DNA of 64,000 bases from Haemophilus influenzae (GCF_019703545.1 NZ_AP018771.1:186001-250000); one strand, 5' to 3'; shown: positions 21,809-36,296, counted from the stretch's first letter. Numbers and translations: made by a program. The notes: a model not told the origin generated them from the sequence alone.

Positions 21809-23134
21809 TTATTGTCCAAAACCCTTAAGGTTTGCTTTTTTCAACGCAGATTCATATTGAGAAGACATTAAATGACTTTGAACCTGAACGATGAAATCCA
21901 TAATTACAACGACTACAATTAAAAGAGATGTTCCACCGAAGTAAAATTTAACATCCCAAGCCGATGTCATAATATAAGGAACTAAACATACAAACGTTAC
22001 ATAGAGACCGCCAATTAATGTAAGACGAGTCATCACTTTATCAATATAACGTGATGTTTGTTCACCGGGTCTAATTCCTGGAATAAATGCACCAGATTTT
22101 TTTAGATTATCTGCTGTATCACGAGGATTATATTGCATTGCTGTATAGAAAAAACTGAAGAAAATAATTGCAACAGCATAAACAAGCAAATAAAGTGGTT
22201 GACCAGGATTCAATAACATTGATAAATTATTTAACCATTCAAATTTATCATTTTGCCCAAACCATTGTGTTAATGTAGCTGGGAATAAAATAATACTTGA
22301 AGCAAAAATTGCTGGCATTACATTTGCCATATTCACTTTCAATGGTAAATGTGTTGAATGACCACCTAAAATTTGACGACCTTGCTGACGCTTCGCATAT
22401 TCAACGCGAATTCTACGTTGTCCTCTTTCAACAAAAACAACAAAATAAGTTACTGCAAATACAATAGCTGCGATCAGAAGAAGAACTAATGGATGCATCT
22501 GTCCTTGACGAGCCTGCTCAATAGTTTGAAGAATAGCCGATGGTAAACCAGCTACAATACCGCCAAAAACAAGAATTGAAATACCGTTACCAATACCTCT
22601 TTCAGTTATTTGCTCACCCAACCACATAAGGAACATTGTCCCAGTGACTAAACTAACAACTGAAGTGAAGTAAAAACTAAATCCAACATTTGGCACTAAG
22701 CCAGACAACATATTTGGTAAGCCTGTTGAAATAGCTACTGCCTGAATCGTTGCAAAAACAACTGTCGCATAACGAGTATATTTAGAAATTTTACGCTGAC
22801 CAGCAGCACCTTCTTTCTTTAATTCTGCTAAAGCAGGAGAAACCGTTGCAAGCAATTGAATTACAATAGATGCCGATATATATGGCATGATTCCTAATGC
22901 TAAAATGGATGCACGGCTTAGAGCACCACCAGAGAACATGTTAAACATGTCAATGATAGTGCCTTTTTGTTGTTCAACTAATTGAGCTAGAACAGCCGCA
23001 TCAATACCAGGAACCGGAATGAATGAACCAATTCGATAAACGATAAGTGCACCTAAAACGAAAAGCAATCGGCTTTTTAATTCACCTTTACCGCTATTAG
23101 TACTTCTTGCTTGATAACCTGGTTGTTTAGCCAT
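21809..23134 (-). CDS. secY: Sec translocase channel subunit SecY
   Basis: 441 residues with ten predicted membrane helices. It forms the protein-conducting channel with SecE and SecG. Signature segments include [16 protein letters not shown] near residue 38, [27 protein letters not shown] near 64-90 (plug region and helix 2), and the cytoplasmic loop [20 protein letters not shown] near 355-375 that contacts SecA and the ribosome. It follows rplO by 7 bases in the spc operon. Confidence 0.99.
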   Translation of the reverse strand: MAKQPGYQARSTNSGKGELKSRLLFVLGALIVYRIGSFIPVPGIDAAVLAQLVEQQKGTIIDMFNMFSGGALSRASILALGIMPYISASIVIQLLATVSPALAELKKEGAAGQRKISKYTRYATVVFATIQAVAISTGLPNMLSGLVPNVGFSFYFTSVVSLVTGTMFLMWLGEQITERGIGNGISILVFGGIVAGLPSAILQTIEQARQGQMHPLVLLLIAAIVFAVTYFVVFVERGQRRIRVEYAKRQQGRQILGGHSTHLPLKVNMANVMPAIFASSIILFPATLTQWFGQNDKFEWLNNLSMLLNPGQPLYLLVYAVAIIFFSFFYTAMQYNPRDTADNLKKSGAFIPGIRPGEQTSRYIDKVMTRLTLIGGLYVTFVCLVPYIMTSAWDVKFYFGGTSLLIVVVVIMDFIVQVQSHLMSSQYESALKKANLKGFGQ

Positions 23135-23141
23135 TTGCTAA

Positions 23142-23576
23142 TTATTCCTCAATTGAACCGCCAGCAGCTTCAATTGCTGCTTTTGCACCTTTAGTTACAC
23201 GTAAACCGCGTACCGTTACTGCAGATTTCACTTCTCCTGCTAAAATTACTTTAGCGAATTGGATATCTTTAGTTAAGATATTTGCTGCTTTTAATGTTTC
23301 TAAAGTTACTACATTACCTTCAACTTTGGTTAATTCATTTAAACGAACTTCTGCAGTCACTGCAGATTTCATTGAAGTAAAACCAAATTTTGGTAAACGA
23401 CGGTATAACGGCATTTGACCACCTTCGAAACCGCGACGAACACCGCCACTAGTACGAGATTTTTGACCTTTATGACCGCGGCCACCAGTCTTGCCTAAAC
23501 CTGAACCAATACCACGACCGAGGCGTTTAGCACTATGCTTTGCACCTTCAGCCGGAGATAGAGTATTTAAACGCAT
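23142..23576 (-). CDS. rplO: 50S ribosomal protein L15
   Basis: 144 residues: [22 protein letters not shown] with the glycine/arginine-rich N-terminal extension ([20 protein letters not shown]) that threads into 23S rRNA. The start overlaps closely with rpmD upstream (3-base gap). spc operon order is as in E. coli. Confidence 0.99.
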   Translation of the reverse strand: MRLNTLSPAEGAKHSAKRLGRGIGSGLGKTGGRGHKGQKSRTSGGVRRGFEGGQMPLYRRLPKFGFTSMKSAVTAEVRLNELTKVEGNVVTLETLKAANILTKDIQFAKVILAGEVKSAVTVRGLRVTKGAKAAIEAAGGSIEE

Positions 23577-23579
23577 CTC

Positions 23580-23759
23580 TTACTCCTCCACTTTAACCAT
23601 GTATGAAACTTGGTTAATCATACCACGTACTGCAGGCGTATCAATTAACTCAACAGTGTGGTGCATATGGCGAAGACCAAGACCACGCAAGGTAGCTTTA
23701 TGCTTCGGTAAACGAGCAATTGAGCTACGAACTTGTGTTACTTTAATAGTTTTAGCCAT
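23580..23759 (-). CDS. rpmD: 50S ribosomal protein L30
   Basis: 59 residues, read by hand: starts [18 protein letters not shown] and ends YMVKVEE. The conserved [16 protein letters not shown] segment is in the middle. It fills the gap between rpsE and rplO (6 and 3 bases), its invariant position in the spc operon. Confidence 0.97.
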
Positions 23760-23765
23760 TATTCA

Positions 23766-24272
<507 letters not shown>

Positions 24273-24280
24273 TTACCTCA

Positions 24281-24634
24281 TTAGAACTGTAGACCAGCTT
24301 CACGTGCAGCGTCCGCTAAAGTTTGGACACGTCCATGATATTTAAAACCGGAACGATCAAAAGCAACAGCTTGAACGCCTTTTGCTAATGCGCGTTCTGC
24401 AACAGCTTTACCTACTGCTGCTGCAGCATCTTTATTACCGGTGTATTTTACTTGCTCACGAATTGCTTTCTCAACAGTTGAAGCAGCGGCAAGCACTTCT
24501 GAACCGTTTGGTGCAATAACTTGTGCATAAATATGACGTGGAGTGCGGTGAATAACTAAACGAGTTACACCTTGCTCTCTCATCATATGACGTGCACGAG
24601 CTGCACGACGGATACGAGCTGATTTCTTATCCAT
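24281..24634 (-). CDS. rplR: 50S ribosomal protein L18
   Basis: 117 residues. The basic N-terminal [18 protein letters not shown] and the C-terminal [22 protein letters not shown] are canonical. L18 binds 5S rRNA together with L5, encoded by rplE in the same operon. 13 bases from rplF. Confidence 0.99.
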   Translation of the reverse strand: MDKKSARIRRAARARHMMREQGVTRLVIHRTPRHIYAQVIAPNGSEVLAAASTVEKAIREQVKYTGNKDAAAAVGKAVAERALAKGVQAVAFDRSGFKYHGRVQTLADAAREAGLQF

Positions 24635-24647
24635 AGTGTTACCTTAA

Positions 24648-25181
24648 TTATTTCTTCTTAGCCTCTTTGATACGTACCACTTCATCAGCGTAACGTACCC
24701 CTTTACCTTTATAAGGCTCAGGACGGCGATAAGCACGAATATCTGCTGCAACTTGACCGATCAACTGTTTGTCTGCACCTTTCAACACGATTTCGGTTTG
24801 AGATGGACATTCTGCAGTAATACCTACCGGCAAAGTGTGCTCTACTGGGTGAGAATAGCCTAAACTTAATGCAATTGCGTTACCTTTAAGTTGAGCTCTG
24901 TAACCTACACCCACCAATACTAATTTTTTAATGAAACCTTCAGTAACACCGATAACCATTGCATTAACTAATGCACGTGCAGTACCCGATTGAGCATTTG
25001 CTTCAACAAAACCTTCACGTGGAGTGAACGTAAATTGTCCGTTATCTTGTTTTACTTCAACTGATTCATGAATTTTGCGAGATAACTCGCCATTTTTACC
25101 TTTTACTGTTAATAGCTGACCGTCGAGTTTAACTTCAACGCCGGCAGGAATATTAACAGGTGCCTTTGCAACACGAGACAT
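24648..25181 (-). CDS. rplF: 50S ribosomal protein L6
   Basis: 177 residues with two tandem L6 folds. The C-terminal signature [24 protein letters not shown] is present. Begins [18 protein letters not shown]6 lies near the factor-binding site. spc operon, 15 bases after rpsH. Confidence 0.99.
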   Translation of the reverse strand: MSRVAKAPVNIPAGVEVKLDGQLLTVKGKNGELSRKIHESVEVKQDNGQFTFTPREGFVEANAQSGTARALVNAMVIGVTEGFIKKLVLVGVGYRAQLKGNAIALSLGYSHPVEHTLPVGITAECPSQTEIVLKGADKQLIGQVAADIRAYRRPEPYKGKGVRYADEVVRIKEAKKK

Positions 25182-25196
25182 TTTCCTACCTCTCTA

Positions 25197-25589
25197 TTAA
25201 GCTACATAACAGATGATCTCACCGCCTAAACCTGCTTGACGAGCAGCACGGTCAGTCATAACACCTTTAGATGTAGAAATAACTGCAACACCTAAACCGC
25301 CCATAACTTTTGGTAATTCATCTTTACGTTTGTAAATACGAAGACCAGGACGACTTACACGTTGGATGCTTTCTACAACTGGTTTGCCTTGGAAATATTT
25401 TAAAGTAATTTCCAATTCAGGTTTAGCACCTTCTAAAACTTTTACGCTTTCGATATAACCTTCAGCAGCTAATACGTTGGCAATTGCCACTTTTAGCTTG
25501 GAAGAAGGCATATTGATTGCAACTTTGTTCGCAGCTTGACCGTTACGAATACGGGTCAGCATATCTGCGATTGGATCTTGCATACTCAT
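25197..25589 (-). CDS. rpsH: 30S ribosomal protein S8
   Basis: 130 residues: [18 protein letters not shown] at the start and the [28 protein letters not shown]-terminal rRNA-binding segment. In E. coli S8 is the autogenous repressor of spc through a site at the start of rplE; I did not resolve an equivalent structure here. Confidence 0.99.
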   Translation of the reverse strand: MSMQDPIADMLTRIRNGQAANKVAINMPSSKLKVAIANVLAAEGYIESVKVLEGAKPELEITLKYFQGKPVVESIQRVSRPGLRIYKRKDELPKVMGGLGVAVISTSKGVMTDRAARQAGLGGEIICYVA

Positions 25590-25625
25590 TGTACTTTTTC
25601 TCCGATTCCAAAATAAAGTGGTATA

Positions 25626-26811
<1,186 letters not shown>

Positions 26812-26821
26812 TACATTCCCC

Positions 26822-27205
<384 letters not shown>

Positions 27206-27278
27206 TTAAGATTAAAAAAACACCCTTTCGGGACGAACCCATCCACACTATTCAGATAGAATGGCGGATAGGCGGCGG

Positions 27279-27307
27279 ATTTTATCAAAAGAAAAAGAGA
27301 AAGGCAA
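27279..27307 (-). promoter_or_regulatory. spc operon promoter
   Basis: Minus strand: TTGCCT (-35, 27302-27307), a 17-base spacer, TAAAAT (-10, 27279-27284), then the GC-rich discriminator CCGCCGCC. The GC-rich start region is typical of promoters shut down by ppGpp. It lies about 85 bases before rplN. Confidence 0.8.
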
Positions 27308-27473
27308 TGATAATTTACCTTCCTCTTATTGATCTATTTACTAAATAATCCAGTTAAAATTTACCGCACTTTTGGAATTATAAAAATATCCTCATCCTCT
27401 CAAAAATTTATCGAATGAAAAATAAACTGCAGAAAAAATGAAACGCTCTCTTCTCTTACCTTAGATAAATTCA

Positions 27474-27938
27474 TCAGTTTTTAGATTTTGGGAAAATTTC
27501 CTTGCCTAAAAGCCAAAGATACAGATCGAGCTCTTTTAAGTTAAATCTTTCTAATTTATAAAATCTTTGAAAATCTATCAAAATCTCTTTAAATTTTCTG
27601 TAATTTTTTAAATCTTTCCTTTTAAAGGCTGAAAATTTATCTACTTTATTAAAATAGAGGAGATCTTGCTCCACATAGCTATCATAAATTGGGAAAGCAA
27701 TTGGATTATGATGACTACAATATTTAGTTGCAAAAGAGTAAAAATACTTCTCCTTACCACCAATTGTTACTTCTCCTAATTCACGAACTAATTCAATATC
27801 ACCAGATTTTAAACGTTTATCTAGATCTTTAATACCCAAAATATGCTTTGCAACATGATGAATAGCAAATATATTTGTACTATAAACATTGTTAGGAATA
27901 TTTATATTATCAAGCACTGGCTCTATAAAAAGTATCAT
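27474..27938 (-). CDS. uncharacterised protein at the S10/spc boundary
   Basis: 154 codons. I do not recognise a characterised family. A conspicuous conserved-looking motif is YFYSFATKYCSHHNPIAFPIYDSYV near residues 66-90, followed by a basic, helical C terminus (LKELDLYLWLLGKEIF). Similar motifs occur in uncharacterised bacterial proteins as far as I recall. There is no Shine-Dalgarno sequence before the ATG. The frame has a stop immediately upstream, and the ATG overlaps the 3' end of the preceding broken gene by 29 bases, so it may be translationally coupled to that gene or be the detached C-terminal part of a longer protein. Composition is more AT-rich than in the flanking ribosomal genes. 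Confidence 0.5.
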   Translation of the reverse strand: MILFIEPVLDNINIPNNVYSTNIFAIHHVAKHILGIKDLDKRLKSGDIELVRELGEVTIGGKEKYFYSFATKYCSHHNPIAFPIYDSYVEQDLLYFNKVDKFSAFKRKDLKNYRKFKEILIDFQRFYKLERFNLKELDLYLWLLGKEIFPKSKN

Positions 27939-28326
27939 CTAACAAATATAATCCTGTTACATATTCTCCTAATAAGATTCCAAAAGTCTCTCGATCATAT
28001 ATATCTGCTTCTGTATCCAAATCATTTTCATCATAAAACTCTGTGATGCCAATCTCCTCTTCTTGATAAGGAAGATCATGTATTAATATATACTTCATTG
28101 TATCAGATAAATGGCACCACCAATCCCAATCTTCATTAGAAATATTCCCAGTAGTATCTGTATCATTGATAAGTTCTTCTGGGAATTTATCCTCTGCTAA
28201 TTTTATCGTTTCTTTACGGGTATCAACGCCGTTGATGAAATTAATTAATCTATGACCAAAATAACGAGTATTCCACTCATCAGAATATTCAAAACCAAGA
28301 TCTTCAGAAATTTCTCTTAAGTACCA
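27910..28326 (-). pseudogene. 5'-truncated gene of unknown function
   Basis: Read by hand, an open frame of about 138 codons begins right after a stop codon with WYLREISEDLGF and runs through DEWNTRYFGHRLINFINGVD and NEDWDWWCHLSD to LYLLDDTFYRASA. No ATG, GTG or TTG occurs in its first 75 codons; the first Met (28098) leaves only 62 residues. The N-terminal part has therefore most likely been lost, with the break around 28326, just beyond a row of hairpins. The sequence is acidic and Trp-rich and I cannot assign a family. Confidence 0.55.
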
Positions 28327-28354
28327 TTATTAAAAATATTTTTTTCAGTATTTG

Positions 28355-28382
28355 TTTAGGTGTTATGTCAATAACACCTAAA
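28355..28382. repeat. 12-bp perfect inverted repeat
   Basis: TTTAGGTGTTAT-GTCA-ATAACACCTAAA forms a perfect 12-bp stem with a 4-base loop. Read on the minus strand it is followed by an A/T-rich tract with a run of A. It may be a third terminator behind rpsQ or the edge of the inserted segment. Confidence 0.6.
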
Positions 28383-28386
28383 AGAA

Positions 28387-28425
28387 AAAGTGCGGTTAAA
28401 ATTCATTGAATTTTAACCGCACTTT
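28387..28425. terminator. USS-pair hairpin
   Basis: An 18-bp perfect stem with a 3-base ATT loop is made of AAAGTGCGGTTAAAATTC and its complement. Both arms contain a perfect USS plus its flanking T-rich extension. It is the longest perfect stem I found in the window. Confidence 0.75.
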
Positions 28426-28433
28426 AAAAACAA

Positions 28434-28464
28434 AAAAGCCAATAGATTTACACTATTGGCTTTT
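28434..28464 (-). terminator. S10 operon terminator
   Basis: A 12-bp perfect stem (AAAAGCCAATAG / CTATTGGCTTTT) with a 7-base loop starts 24 bases after the rpsQ stop on the minus strand and runs into a U-tract. Confidence 0.88.
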
Positions 28465-28487
28465 ATTTTATTACTCTTTGTTATTAA

Positions 28488-28745
28488 TTAAGCAATAACT
28501 GCTTTTTCAACAACACGAACTAAAGTCCAAGATTTGGTTTTTGATAGAGGGCGACATTCGCGAATCTCTACGGTATCACCAACTTTGGCTTCATTGTTCT
28601 CATCGTGTACGTGTAATTTAGTTGTACGACGGATAAATTTACCATATAAAGGGTGTTTTACCTTACGTTCAATAGCAACAACGAAAGATTTTTCCATTTT
28701 GTCGCTAACAACTTTACCTTGTACGCTACGAATTTTATCAGTCAT
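28488..28745 (-). CDS. rpsQ: 30S ribosomal protein S17
   Basis: 85 residues with the OB-fold segment [38 protein letters not shown] and [23 protein letters not shown]. Its start overlaps the rpmC stop by one base (TAATG). Last gene of the S10 operon, followed by a strong terminator. Confidence 0.99.
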
Positions 28746-28936
28746 TACTCACCCGCCTTTTCGGTTAATACAGTTTTTACACGTGCAATATCACGACGCA
28801 CTTGCTTAGCCTGATGGGTTTGTTGAAGCTGACCGGTGGCTGTCTGCATACGCAACTTGAATTGTTCACCTAAAAGGTTTACTAATTCAGCATTCAGCTC
28901 TTCAACACTTTTTGTACGTAAATCTTGAGCTTTCAT
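28745..28936 (-). CDS. rpmC: 50S ribosomal protein L29
   Basis: 63 residues: [22 protein letters not shown] and [18 protein letters not shown] two-helix protein at the tunnel exit where SRP and trigger factor dock. One-base overlaps with both rplP and rpsQ imply translational coupling. Confidence 0.99.
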
Positions 28937-29346
28937 TACATCACCGTCTTAGTTACGAAAGTGGTCTTAACTGGCAATTTAGCAGCTGCTAATGCAAATG
29001 CGTTTCTTGCTACTTCTTCAGACACACCATCCATTTCATAAAGCACTTTACCCGGTTGGATTAAGGCTACCCAGTACTCAACGTTACCTTTACCTTTACC
29101 CATACGGACTTCTAATGGTTTTTCAGTAATTGGTTTATCTGGGAATACACGAATCCAGATTTTACCTTGACGTTTTACTGCACGTGACATTGCACGACGT
29201 GCCGCTTCGATTTGACGAGCGGTTAAACGACAACGACCAACTGCTTTTAAACCGTAAGTACCGAAACTAACTTCAGTACCGCTCGCGATACCACGGTTGC
29301 GGCCTTTGTGAACTTTACGGAATTTTGTACGTTTTGGTTGCAACAT
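28936..29346 (-). CDS. rplP: 50S ribosomal protein L16
   Basis: 136 residues: [41 protein letters not shown] and [26 protein letters not shown]. Required for the A-site and peptidyl-transferase region. Stop overlaps the rpmC start. Confidence 0.99.
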   Translation of the reverse strand: MLQPKRTKFRKVHKGRNRGIASGTEVSFGTYGLKAVGRCRLTARQIEAARRAMSRAVKRQGKIWIRVFPDKPITEKPLEVRMGKGKGNVEYWVALIQPGKVLYEMDGVSEEVARNAFALAAAKLPVKTTFVTKTVM

Positions 29347-29359
29347 TTAGCGTTTCTCC

Positions 29360-30067
29360 TTACTTACGACCTTTACCGCGAGGAGCCTTTTTAGGCTTAT
29401 CGGCAGGTTGTTGTTCTGATTGCGCAACGGCAGCCATTCCACCAAGAATTTCACCTTTGAAGATCCACACTTTAACGCCGATTACGCCGTAAGTTGTGTG
29501 AGCTTCTGCAGTGTTATAATCGATGTCCGCACGAAGAGTATGTAGAGGTACGCGACCTTCACGATACCATTCTGAACGTGCGATTTCTGCACCACCTAAA
29601 CGACCGCTAACCTCAACTTTGATACCTTTAGCACCTAAACGCATAGCGCTTTGTACCGCACGTTTCATTGCACGACGGAACATTACACGACGTTCTAATT
29701 GAGAAGCGATGCTATCTGCAACTAATTTCGCATCTAATTCAGGTTTTTTCACTTCAGCAATGTTGATTTGAGCAGGAACGCCAGCGATTTTAGACACTGC
29801 GTTACGTAATTTTTCAACATCTTCGCCTTTTTTACCGATTACGATACCAGGACGAGCTGTGTGAATAGTTACACGAATACTTTTAGCTGGACGCTCAATA
29901 GTAATACGTGAAACTGAAGCATTTGCTAATTCTTTATTTAAGAATTTGCGTACTTTGAAATCGCCTTCAAGATTGTCAGCGAAGTCTTGTGTATTCGCGA
30001 ACCAAGTAGAGCTCCAAGGTTTAACAATACCTAGGCGAATACCATGTGGATGTACTTTTTGACCCAT
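29360..30067 (-). CDS. rpsC: 30S ribosomal protein S3
   Basis: 235 residues. The KH domain has [21 protein letters not shown] near 63-85, followed by the S3 C-terminal domain with [23 protein letters not shown] and a basic tail. S3 is at the mRNA entry tunnel, where it takes part in helicase activity. 13 bases from rplP. Confidence 0.99.
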
Positions 30068-30084
30068 TGCTATTCCTCTACTTA

Positions 30085-30716
<632 letters not shown>

Positions 30717-30729
30717 TTAATTTAATCTA

Positions 30730-31551
30730 TTATTTGCCACGACGACGTACGATATATTTATCAGTACGTTTGTTGTGACGAGTTTTCTTACCTTTAGTTT
30801 GAACGCCCCAAGGAGTTACTGGGTGTTTACCAAAGTTACGACCTTCACCACCACCATGTGGGTGATCTACTGGGTTCATTGCAGTACCACGAACTGTAGG
30901 GCGAATACCTCTCCAGCGGTTAGCACCAGCTTTACCCAATACGCGAAGCATATGTTCTGAGTTACCAACTTCACCGATTGTTGCAACACATTCAGCTAAT
31001 ACTTTACGCATCTCGCCAGAACGTAAACGTAAAGTTACATAGTTGCCTTCACGTGCGATGATTTGTACATAAGCACCAGCAGAACGAGCGATTTGACCGC
31101 CTTTACCTGGTTTTAATTCAACGTTATGTACTGTTGAACCAACTGGGATATTACGCATTGGTAATGAATTACCCACTTTAATTGGTGAGTTTATGCCAGC
31201 TTGGATTTGATCGCCTACTGACAAACCTTTAGGTGCTAAGATATAACGGCGTTCACCATCTTTATAAAGCACTAAAGCAATGTTAGCAGAACGGTTTGGA
31301 TCATATTCCAAACGCTCAACAACCGCTGGGATGTCTAACTTGTTACGTTTGAAATCGATTAAACGGTAGTGTTGTTTGTGACCGCCACCAATGTGACGAG
31401 TAGTAATACGACCATAGTTGTTACGACCACCAGTTTTAGATTTAGTATCTAGAAGAGGTGCGTAAGGTTTCCCCTTGTGTAATTCAGGGTTCACGATTTT
31501 AACAACGTGACGACGACCAGCGGAGGTCGGCTTACATTTAACGATAGCCAT
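30730..31551 (-). CDS. rplB: 50S ribosomal protein L2
   Basis: 273 residues with the conserved C-terminal [26 protein letters not shown] segment, whose His lies near the peptidyl-transferase centre. Begins [22 protein letters not shown]2 is needed for subunit association. Confidence 0.99.
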
Positions 31552-31568
31552 TCTCTAATTTCCTCCGA

Positions 31569-31868
31569 TTACTCTGCACTGTCCACGAAGTCCAAATTTT
31601 GGCCTTCGGCTAAAGTTACATAAGCTTTTTTCCAGTCGCTGCGACGACCCATTTTGTTACCACGGCGTTTAGTTTTACCTTTAACAACCACAGTACGAAC
31701 AGAGTCAACTTTTACTTCAAATAATTGAGCAACAGCAGCAGCAATTTCAGCTTTGTTCGCATCTAAAGCAACTTTAAGTACAACAGTGTTAGATTTTTCA
31801 GCATTGTTCGTTGCTTTTTCAGAGATGTGCGGTGCACGTAGCACGCTTAGCAAACGTTCTTGACTCAT
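31569..31868 (-). CDS. rplW: 50S ribosomal protein L23
   Basis: 99 residues: [17 protein letters not shown], then [32 protein letters not shown]. It is the trigger-factor docking protein at the tunnel exit. The start overlaps the rplD stop by 4 bases (ATGA), indicating coupling. Confidence 0.99.
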   Translation of the reverse strand: MSQERLLSVLRAPHISEKATNNAEKSNTVVLKVALDANKAEIAAAVAQLFEVKVDSVRTVVVKGKTKRRGNKMGRRSDWKKAYVTLAEGQNLDFVDSAE

Positions 31869-32467
31869 GCTAGGATCTCCTCAATTTGTTTCACAGCATC
31901 AATAGTAACAATCACTTTATCGAAAGCAATTAAGCTAACTGGATCGATACCTTGAACATCACGTACATCAACTTTATATAAGTTACGTGCTGCTAAGAAT
32001 AGATTTTCATCTAAACTTGCTGTGATAATTAACGCATCTTCAACGGCTAAATCTTTTAATTTTTGTACTAAAACTTTAGTTTTTGGTGCATCTAATTCAA
32101 ATTTTTCAATAACAACCAAACGGTCTTGACGAACTAATTCAGAAAGAATGCTTTTGATAGCACCACGGTACATTTTCTTGTTCACTTTTTGGCTGTGATC
32201 TTGTGGTTTAGCCGCGAAGGTTGTACCACCAGAACGCCAGATTGGTGATTTAATATCACCAGCACGAGCACGACCTGTACCTTTTTGACGCCAAGGTTTT
32301 TTACCTGAACCAGACACTTCAGCACGAGTTTTTTGCGCACGAGTACCTTGACGCGCACCTGCTGCATAAGCAACAACAACTTGGTGGATCAACGCTTCGT
32401 TAAACTCACGTCCGAAGGTAGTTTCAGAAACAGTTAGTGCGCTTGCACCTACAACTTGTAATTCCAT
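31865..32467 (-). CDS. rplD: 50S ribosomal protein L4
   Basis: 200 residues. The extended tunnel loop [40 protein letters not shown] spans about 45-85. Besides its structural role, L4 represses the S10 operon in gammaproteobacteria by acting on the S10 leader, present here before rpsJ. Confidence 0.99.
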   Translation of the reverse strand: MELQVVGASALTVSETTFGREFNEALIHQVVVAYAAGARQGTRAQKTRAEVSGSGKKPWRQKGTGRARAGDIKSPIWRSGGTTFAAKPQDHSQKVNKKMYRGAIKSILSELVRQDRLVVIEKFELDAPKTKVLVQKLKDLAVEDALIITASLDENLFLAARNLYKVDVRDVQGIDPVSLIAFDKVIVTIDAVKQIEEILA

Positions 32468-32482
32468 CTCTATCTCCTAGAC

Positions 32483-33109
32483 TTATGCTTTAACTGCTGG
32501 CTTAACGATAACATCGCCATTAATAGCACCAGGCACAGAACCTTTTACTAATAGCAATTTACGCTCAGCATCTACACGAACAACTTCAAGTGATTGAACA
32601 GTTACACGTTCAGCACCTAAATGTCCTGCCATTTTTTTACCTTTAAACACACGACCCGGAGTTTGGTTTTGACCAATAGAACCAAGTACACGATGTGATA
32701 AAGAGTTACCGTGTGTAGCATCTTGAGTACGGAAATTCCAACGTTTAACACCGCCTTGGAAACCTTTACCTTTAGAAGTACCAGTAACATCTACTTTTTT
32801 AACATCTGCAAAGATGTCTACATTGATTTCTTGACCTAAAGTGAATTCTTCACCTTCAGTACGAAATTCCCATAAACCGCGACCAGCTTCAACACCTGCT
32901 TTCACGAAATGGCCTGCTTCAGGTTTAGTTACACGATTCGCTTTTTTAGAACCAGTAGTAACTTGAACTGCAGTATAGCCATCGTTTTCAAGAGTTTTAA
33001 CTTGAGTTACGCGGTTGGCTTCGATTTCGATAACGGTAACTGGTACAGAAACACCGTCTTCATTGAAGATACGGGTCATACCAACTTTACGACCGACTAA
33101 ACCAATCAT
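32483..33109 (-). CDS. rplC: 50S ribosomal protein L3
   Basis: 208 residues: [19 protein letters not shown], and the central [49 protein letters not shown] extension that reaches toward the peptidyl-transferase centre, including the Gln methylated by PrmB in relatives. 16 bases from rpsJ. Confidence 0.99.
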   Translation of the reverse strand: MIGLVGRKVGMTRIFNEDGVSVPVTVIEIEANRVTQVKTLENDGYTAVQVTTGSKKANRVTKPEAGHFVKAGVEAGRGLWEFRTEGEEFTLGQEINVDIFADVKKVDVTGTSKGKGFQGGVKRWNFRTQDATHGNSLSHRVLGSIGQNQTPGRVFKGKKMAGHLGAERVTVQSLEVVRVDAERKLLLVKGSVPGAINGDVIVKPAVKA

Positions 33110-33125
33110 TGTAATAACCTCTTAA

Positions 33126-33627
<502 letters not shown>

Positions 33628-33631
33628 GCAA

Positions 33632-33660
33632 ATACTACATAAAACCGAAACGGATTGCAA
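33632..33660 (-). promoter_or_regulatory. S10 operon promoter
   Basis: Minus strand: TTGCAA (-35, 33655-33660), an exact 17-base spacer, and TAGTAT (-10, 33632-33637). The -35 is only 51 bases beyond the lsrK stop codon. Confidence 0.75.
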
Positions 33661-33710
33661 GATATTTATTCAAAAATATACAAAGAGTGCGGTTATTTTC
33701 TCATATATTT

Positions 33711-35291
33711 TTATAAACCCGGAGCTTTCCATAATGACGTTGTTAATCCGTTATCGACTAATTGCAATTGTTTCTTATAGATATCCTGCCAACGAGATTT
33801 ATGGGTTTGATATAACCTGTGATTGTCGGCATTCGGTTGATGTTGACGTTCAAATTTCACCAATTTTTTACTGGCTTCAGATAAGGAAGCATAGATACCT
33901 ACCCCCACACCTGCTGCAATTGCACAACCTAATGCAGTTGCCTCTTTCACAACCGGAATATTAACCGTCAAACCTGTTACATCGGATAAAATTTGGCTCC
34001 ATAATTTTCCTTTTGCTCCTCCACCAGCAAACACAATAGAGGTTAATCTTACACCGGAAAATTTTTGCACTTGTTCCAAGTTACATGAAGACACTATCGC
34101 GGCATTTTCCTCTAATGCACGGAATAAAACCGCTTTATTACATTTATCAGGATCAATAGAAAGATTAATAAAAGAAGGCGCGGCGTGATACCAAGATTTG
34201 AAATGCATCGCATCAGAAAAGATAGGAATTACATCATAAGATCCAACCGGTACTTTTTCAGCCATTTGTTCTAAAAGTGCATATGCATCCGTCCCCAATC
34301 GTTCAGCCAGCCGCTTTTCTTCATCGCAAAAAGCATCTCGGAACCAACGCATAGTTAATCCGGTAAAAAAACTAATTGATTCGGCTTGAACTAAAGGTGA
34401 AATAACATGGGGATTAATACGAACATTCATTTCAGGATCCGTTACAGGATGTGGTAAATTCACCACCTGTTGCCAAAACGTCCCCCCGATAACTGCCGCC
34501 TGCTCTGGCTCAGTCACACCTAAACCGATACAACCCAGTTGAACATCCCCTCCACCGACAATAACAGGCGTCCCCTGCATTAATCCTGTTTTACGGGCTA
34601 TTTCTGTCGTTACACTACCTAGCAATGTCCCGGTTTCTTTTACCGGTGTTAATATATCTGATACAAGTCCTGCCATATCCAGTAACTCTGCCGACCACTG
34701 ACGAGTTTTTAAATCCAACATCCCTGTCGTACCAGCATTGGAAGGTTCAACTGCCAACTCCCCACTCAGCATAAATGCCAACCAATCACTAATCATTGAA
34801 ATCGCTTTCGTTTTACGATAAATATCAGGTCGATGGTGAGCGAGCCATAATAAACGAGGCACAGCACTTAATGCCAAAGTTTGACCAGAAATAGAATATA
34901 AATATGATTCAAATGTATTGTTATAAAGCGTCTTTAACTCTTTGACTTCTTCTACCGCACGCGCATCTACATTGCCACATGCCCAAATTGGTTGTTTTTG
35001 TTCATCATAAAGCACGATACCTTCACGCATTGAACAAGTAGAAATCGCCGTAATCTGTCCAGCTTGAATTTGCGATTGTTGCAAAGCCTGACGAATACAT
35101 TCACAAGTTAATTGCCAGTTATTTTTTAAATCAAATTCCATAGAGCCAGGAATATTAGGATCCGACAAATGCGTCCATTCTCGTTGAGCGGCGGCAATCT
35201 GATTACCTTCTATATCAAAAATAACCGCTCTTACACTCCCCGTTCCGGCATCTAATGCCATTAAATAAATTGCTTGCTGTGTATTCATCAT
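33711..35291 (-). CDS. lsrK: autoinducer-2 kinase LsrK
   Basis: FGGY-family kinase of 526 residues that phosphorylates imported AI-2 (open-chain DPD), trapping it in the cell and creating the LsrR ligand. [17 protein letters not shown] near residues 10-26 is the phosphate-1 motif; [45 protein letters not shown] and [21 protein letters not shown] follow, matching E. coli LsrK along the whole length, including the identical end [12 protein letters not shown]. An AAAGGAGAAA site precedes two ATGs (35291 and 35288); the second has the better spacing. It is transcribed after lsrR (39-base gap). No terminator is evident before the S10 promoter downstream. Confidence 0.96.
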   Translation of the reverse strand: MMNTQQAIYLMALDAGTGSVRAVIFDIEGNQIAAAQREWTHLSDPNIPGSMEFDLKNNWQLTCECIRQALQQSQIQAGQITAISTCSMREGIVLYDEQKQPIWACGNVDARAVEEVKELKTLYNNTFESYLYSISGQTLALSAVPRLLWLAHHRPDIYRKTKAISMISDWLAFMLSGELAVEPSNAGTTGMLDLKTRQWSAELLDMAGLVSDILTPVKETGTLLGSVTTEIARKTGLMQGTPVIVGGGDVQLGCIGLGVTEPEQAAVIGGTFWQQVVNLPHPVTDPEMNVRINPHVISPLVQAESISFFTGLTMRWFRDAFCDEEKRLAERLGTDAYALLEQMAEKVPVGSYDVIPIFSDAMHFKSWYHAAPSFINLSIDPDKCNKAVLFRALEENAAIVSSCNLEQVQKFSGVRLTSIVFAGGGAKGKLWSQILSDVTGLTVNIPVVKEATALGCAIAAGVGVGIYASLSEASKKLVKFERQHQPNADNHRLYQTHKSRWQDIYKKQLQLVDNGLTTSLWKAPGL

Positions 35292-35330
35292 TTTCTCCTT
35301 TCAATTAAGAAGAAAATAAGCCCTTTATCG

Positions 35331-36296
35331 CTAAACCAACTGCGCTAACATCATTCGAGCCGTGTTTTCTTCTGTGACTAATGAATTAATATAATTTCCC
35401 TGCAATGCGCTTAAAATCGCCTCCACCTTATCTTCTCCGCCCGCAACACCAACGACATTAGAAATTTTCTTTAAATTTTCAAGCGGTACACTAATCAGTT
35501 CTTCATGTAATGGCATATCAGGCTGCAAACTTCCGTCTCTACGCATAAAATAGCCCAAAATATCCCCTACTGCGCCCTGGTTACGAATAATTTGCTGTTT
35601 TTCCTCCGTGATATAACCCGAACGGAGCAATGTCGCTTGCCCCTTTTGGCGCGTTGCTCCTATACCAACAATTGCCGTATTGGCACTGCACGCGGCAAGC
35701 ATCATGTCACGAACACAGGCTTCACGTTTAAATAACCTTGCCGCCTCAATGGAAGATGCACGTAAAGGTGCAGGAATAATGCTTACAGAGCAGGAACCAT
35801 CCAATTGCCCGATCCCTTTCATATAAGGCCCCACCCCACCTGATAAGGTGATCAATTTAATGTTATTGTGGGTAATAAACTCACTTGCATACTTTAATGT
35901 CTTCATAATCGTATCGCCGAAACCAATTGCTAAAACTTGATTTGGTTTCATTAATGACATCAACATCTGAGCGGCTCCAACACCTAAACGCTCATTAATT
36001 TCATGCTGTTCTAATGCCGGTAAAATACGAATATACTTTAATTGAAAATGTTGTTGTAAGGCTTCTTCTAGCTCAAAACAACCGGTAAAACGAGAGTTAA
36101 TCTGTACCTTAATGATTCCTAATTGCCGGGCTTTTTCTAATAATCGGGAAACTTTTAAGCGAGGTAGCTTTAATTTTTCCCCAATCTCACTCTGCGTTAA
36201 ATTATCGTGATAATAAAACCACGCCATTCTGGCAAGCAGCTCTTCTTCCGTCATGTTTTGGGAAAATTCACCGTTATCGTCTATTCGTTCATTCAT
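35331..36296 (-). CDS. lsrR: lsr operon repressor LsrR
   Basis: SorC/DeoR-type regulator of 321 residues that represses lsr genes until phospho-AI-2 binds. The N-terminal helix-turn-helix is [32 protein letters not shown] near residues 33-64. The C-terminal sugar-phosphate-binding domain has [39 protein letters not shown] and [26 protein letters not shown] precedes the ATG. It is divergent from lsrA across a 234-base region containing candidate operators and two CRP-like sites, and it shares a transcript with lsrK. Confidence 0.95.
   Translation of the reverse strand: MNERIDDNGEFSQNMTEEELLARMAWFYYHDNLTQSEIGEKLKLPRLKVSRLLEKARQLGIIKVQINSRFTGCFELEEALQQHFQLKYIRILPALEQHEINERLGVGAAQMLMSLMKPNQVLAIGFGDTIMKTLKYASEFITHNNIKLITLSGGVGPYMKGIGQLDGSCSVSIIPAPLRASSIEAARLFKREACVRDMMLAACSANTAIVGIGATRQKGQATLLRSGYITEEKQQIIRNQGAVGDILGYFMRRDGSLQPDMPLHEELISVPLENLKKISNVVGVAGGEDKVEAILSALQGNYINSLVTEENTARMMLAQLV

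Noticed and set aside
24543..24552. Possible USS in rplR
   Set aside because: The sequence is GAGTGCGGT, one base off the 9-mer; it was not counted as a perfect uptake signal.
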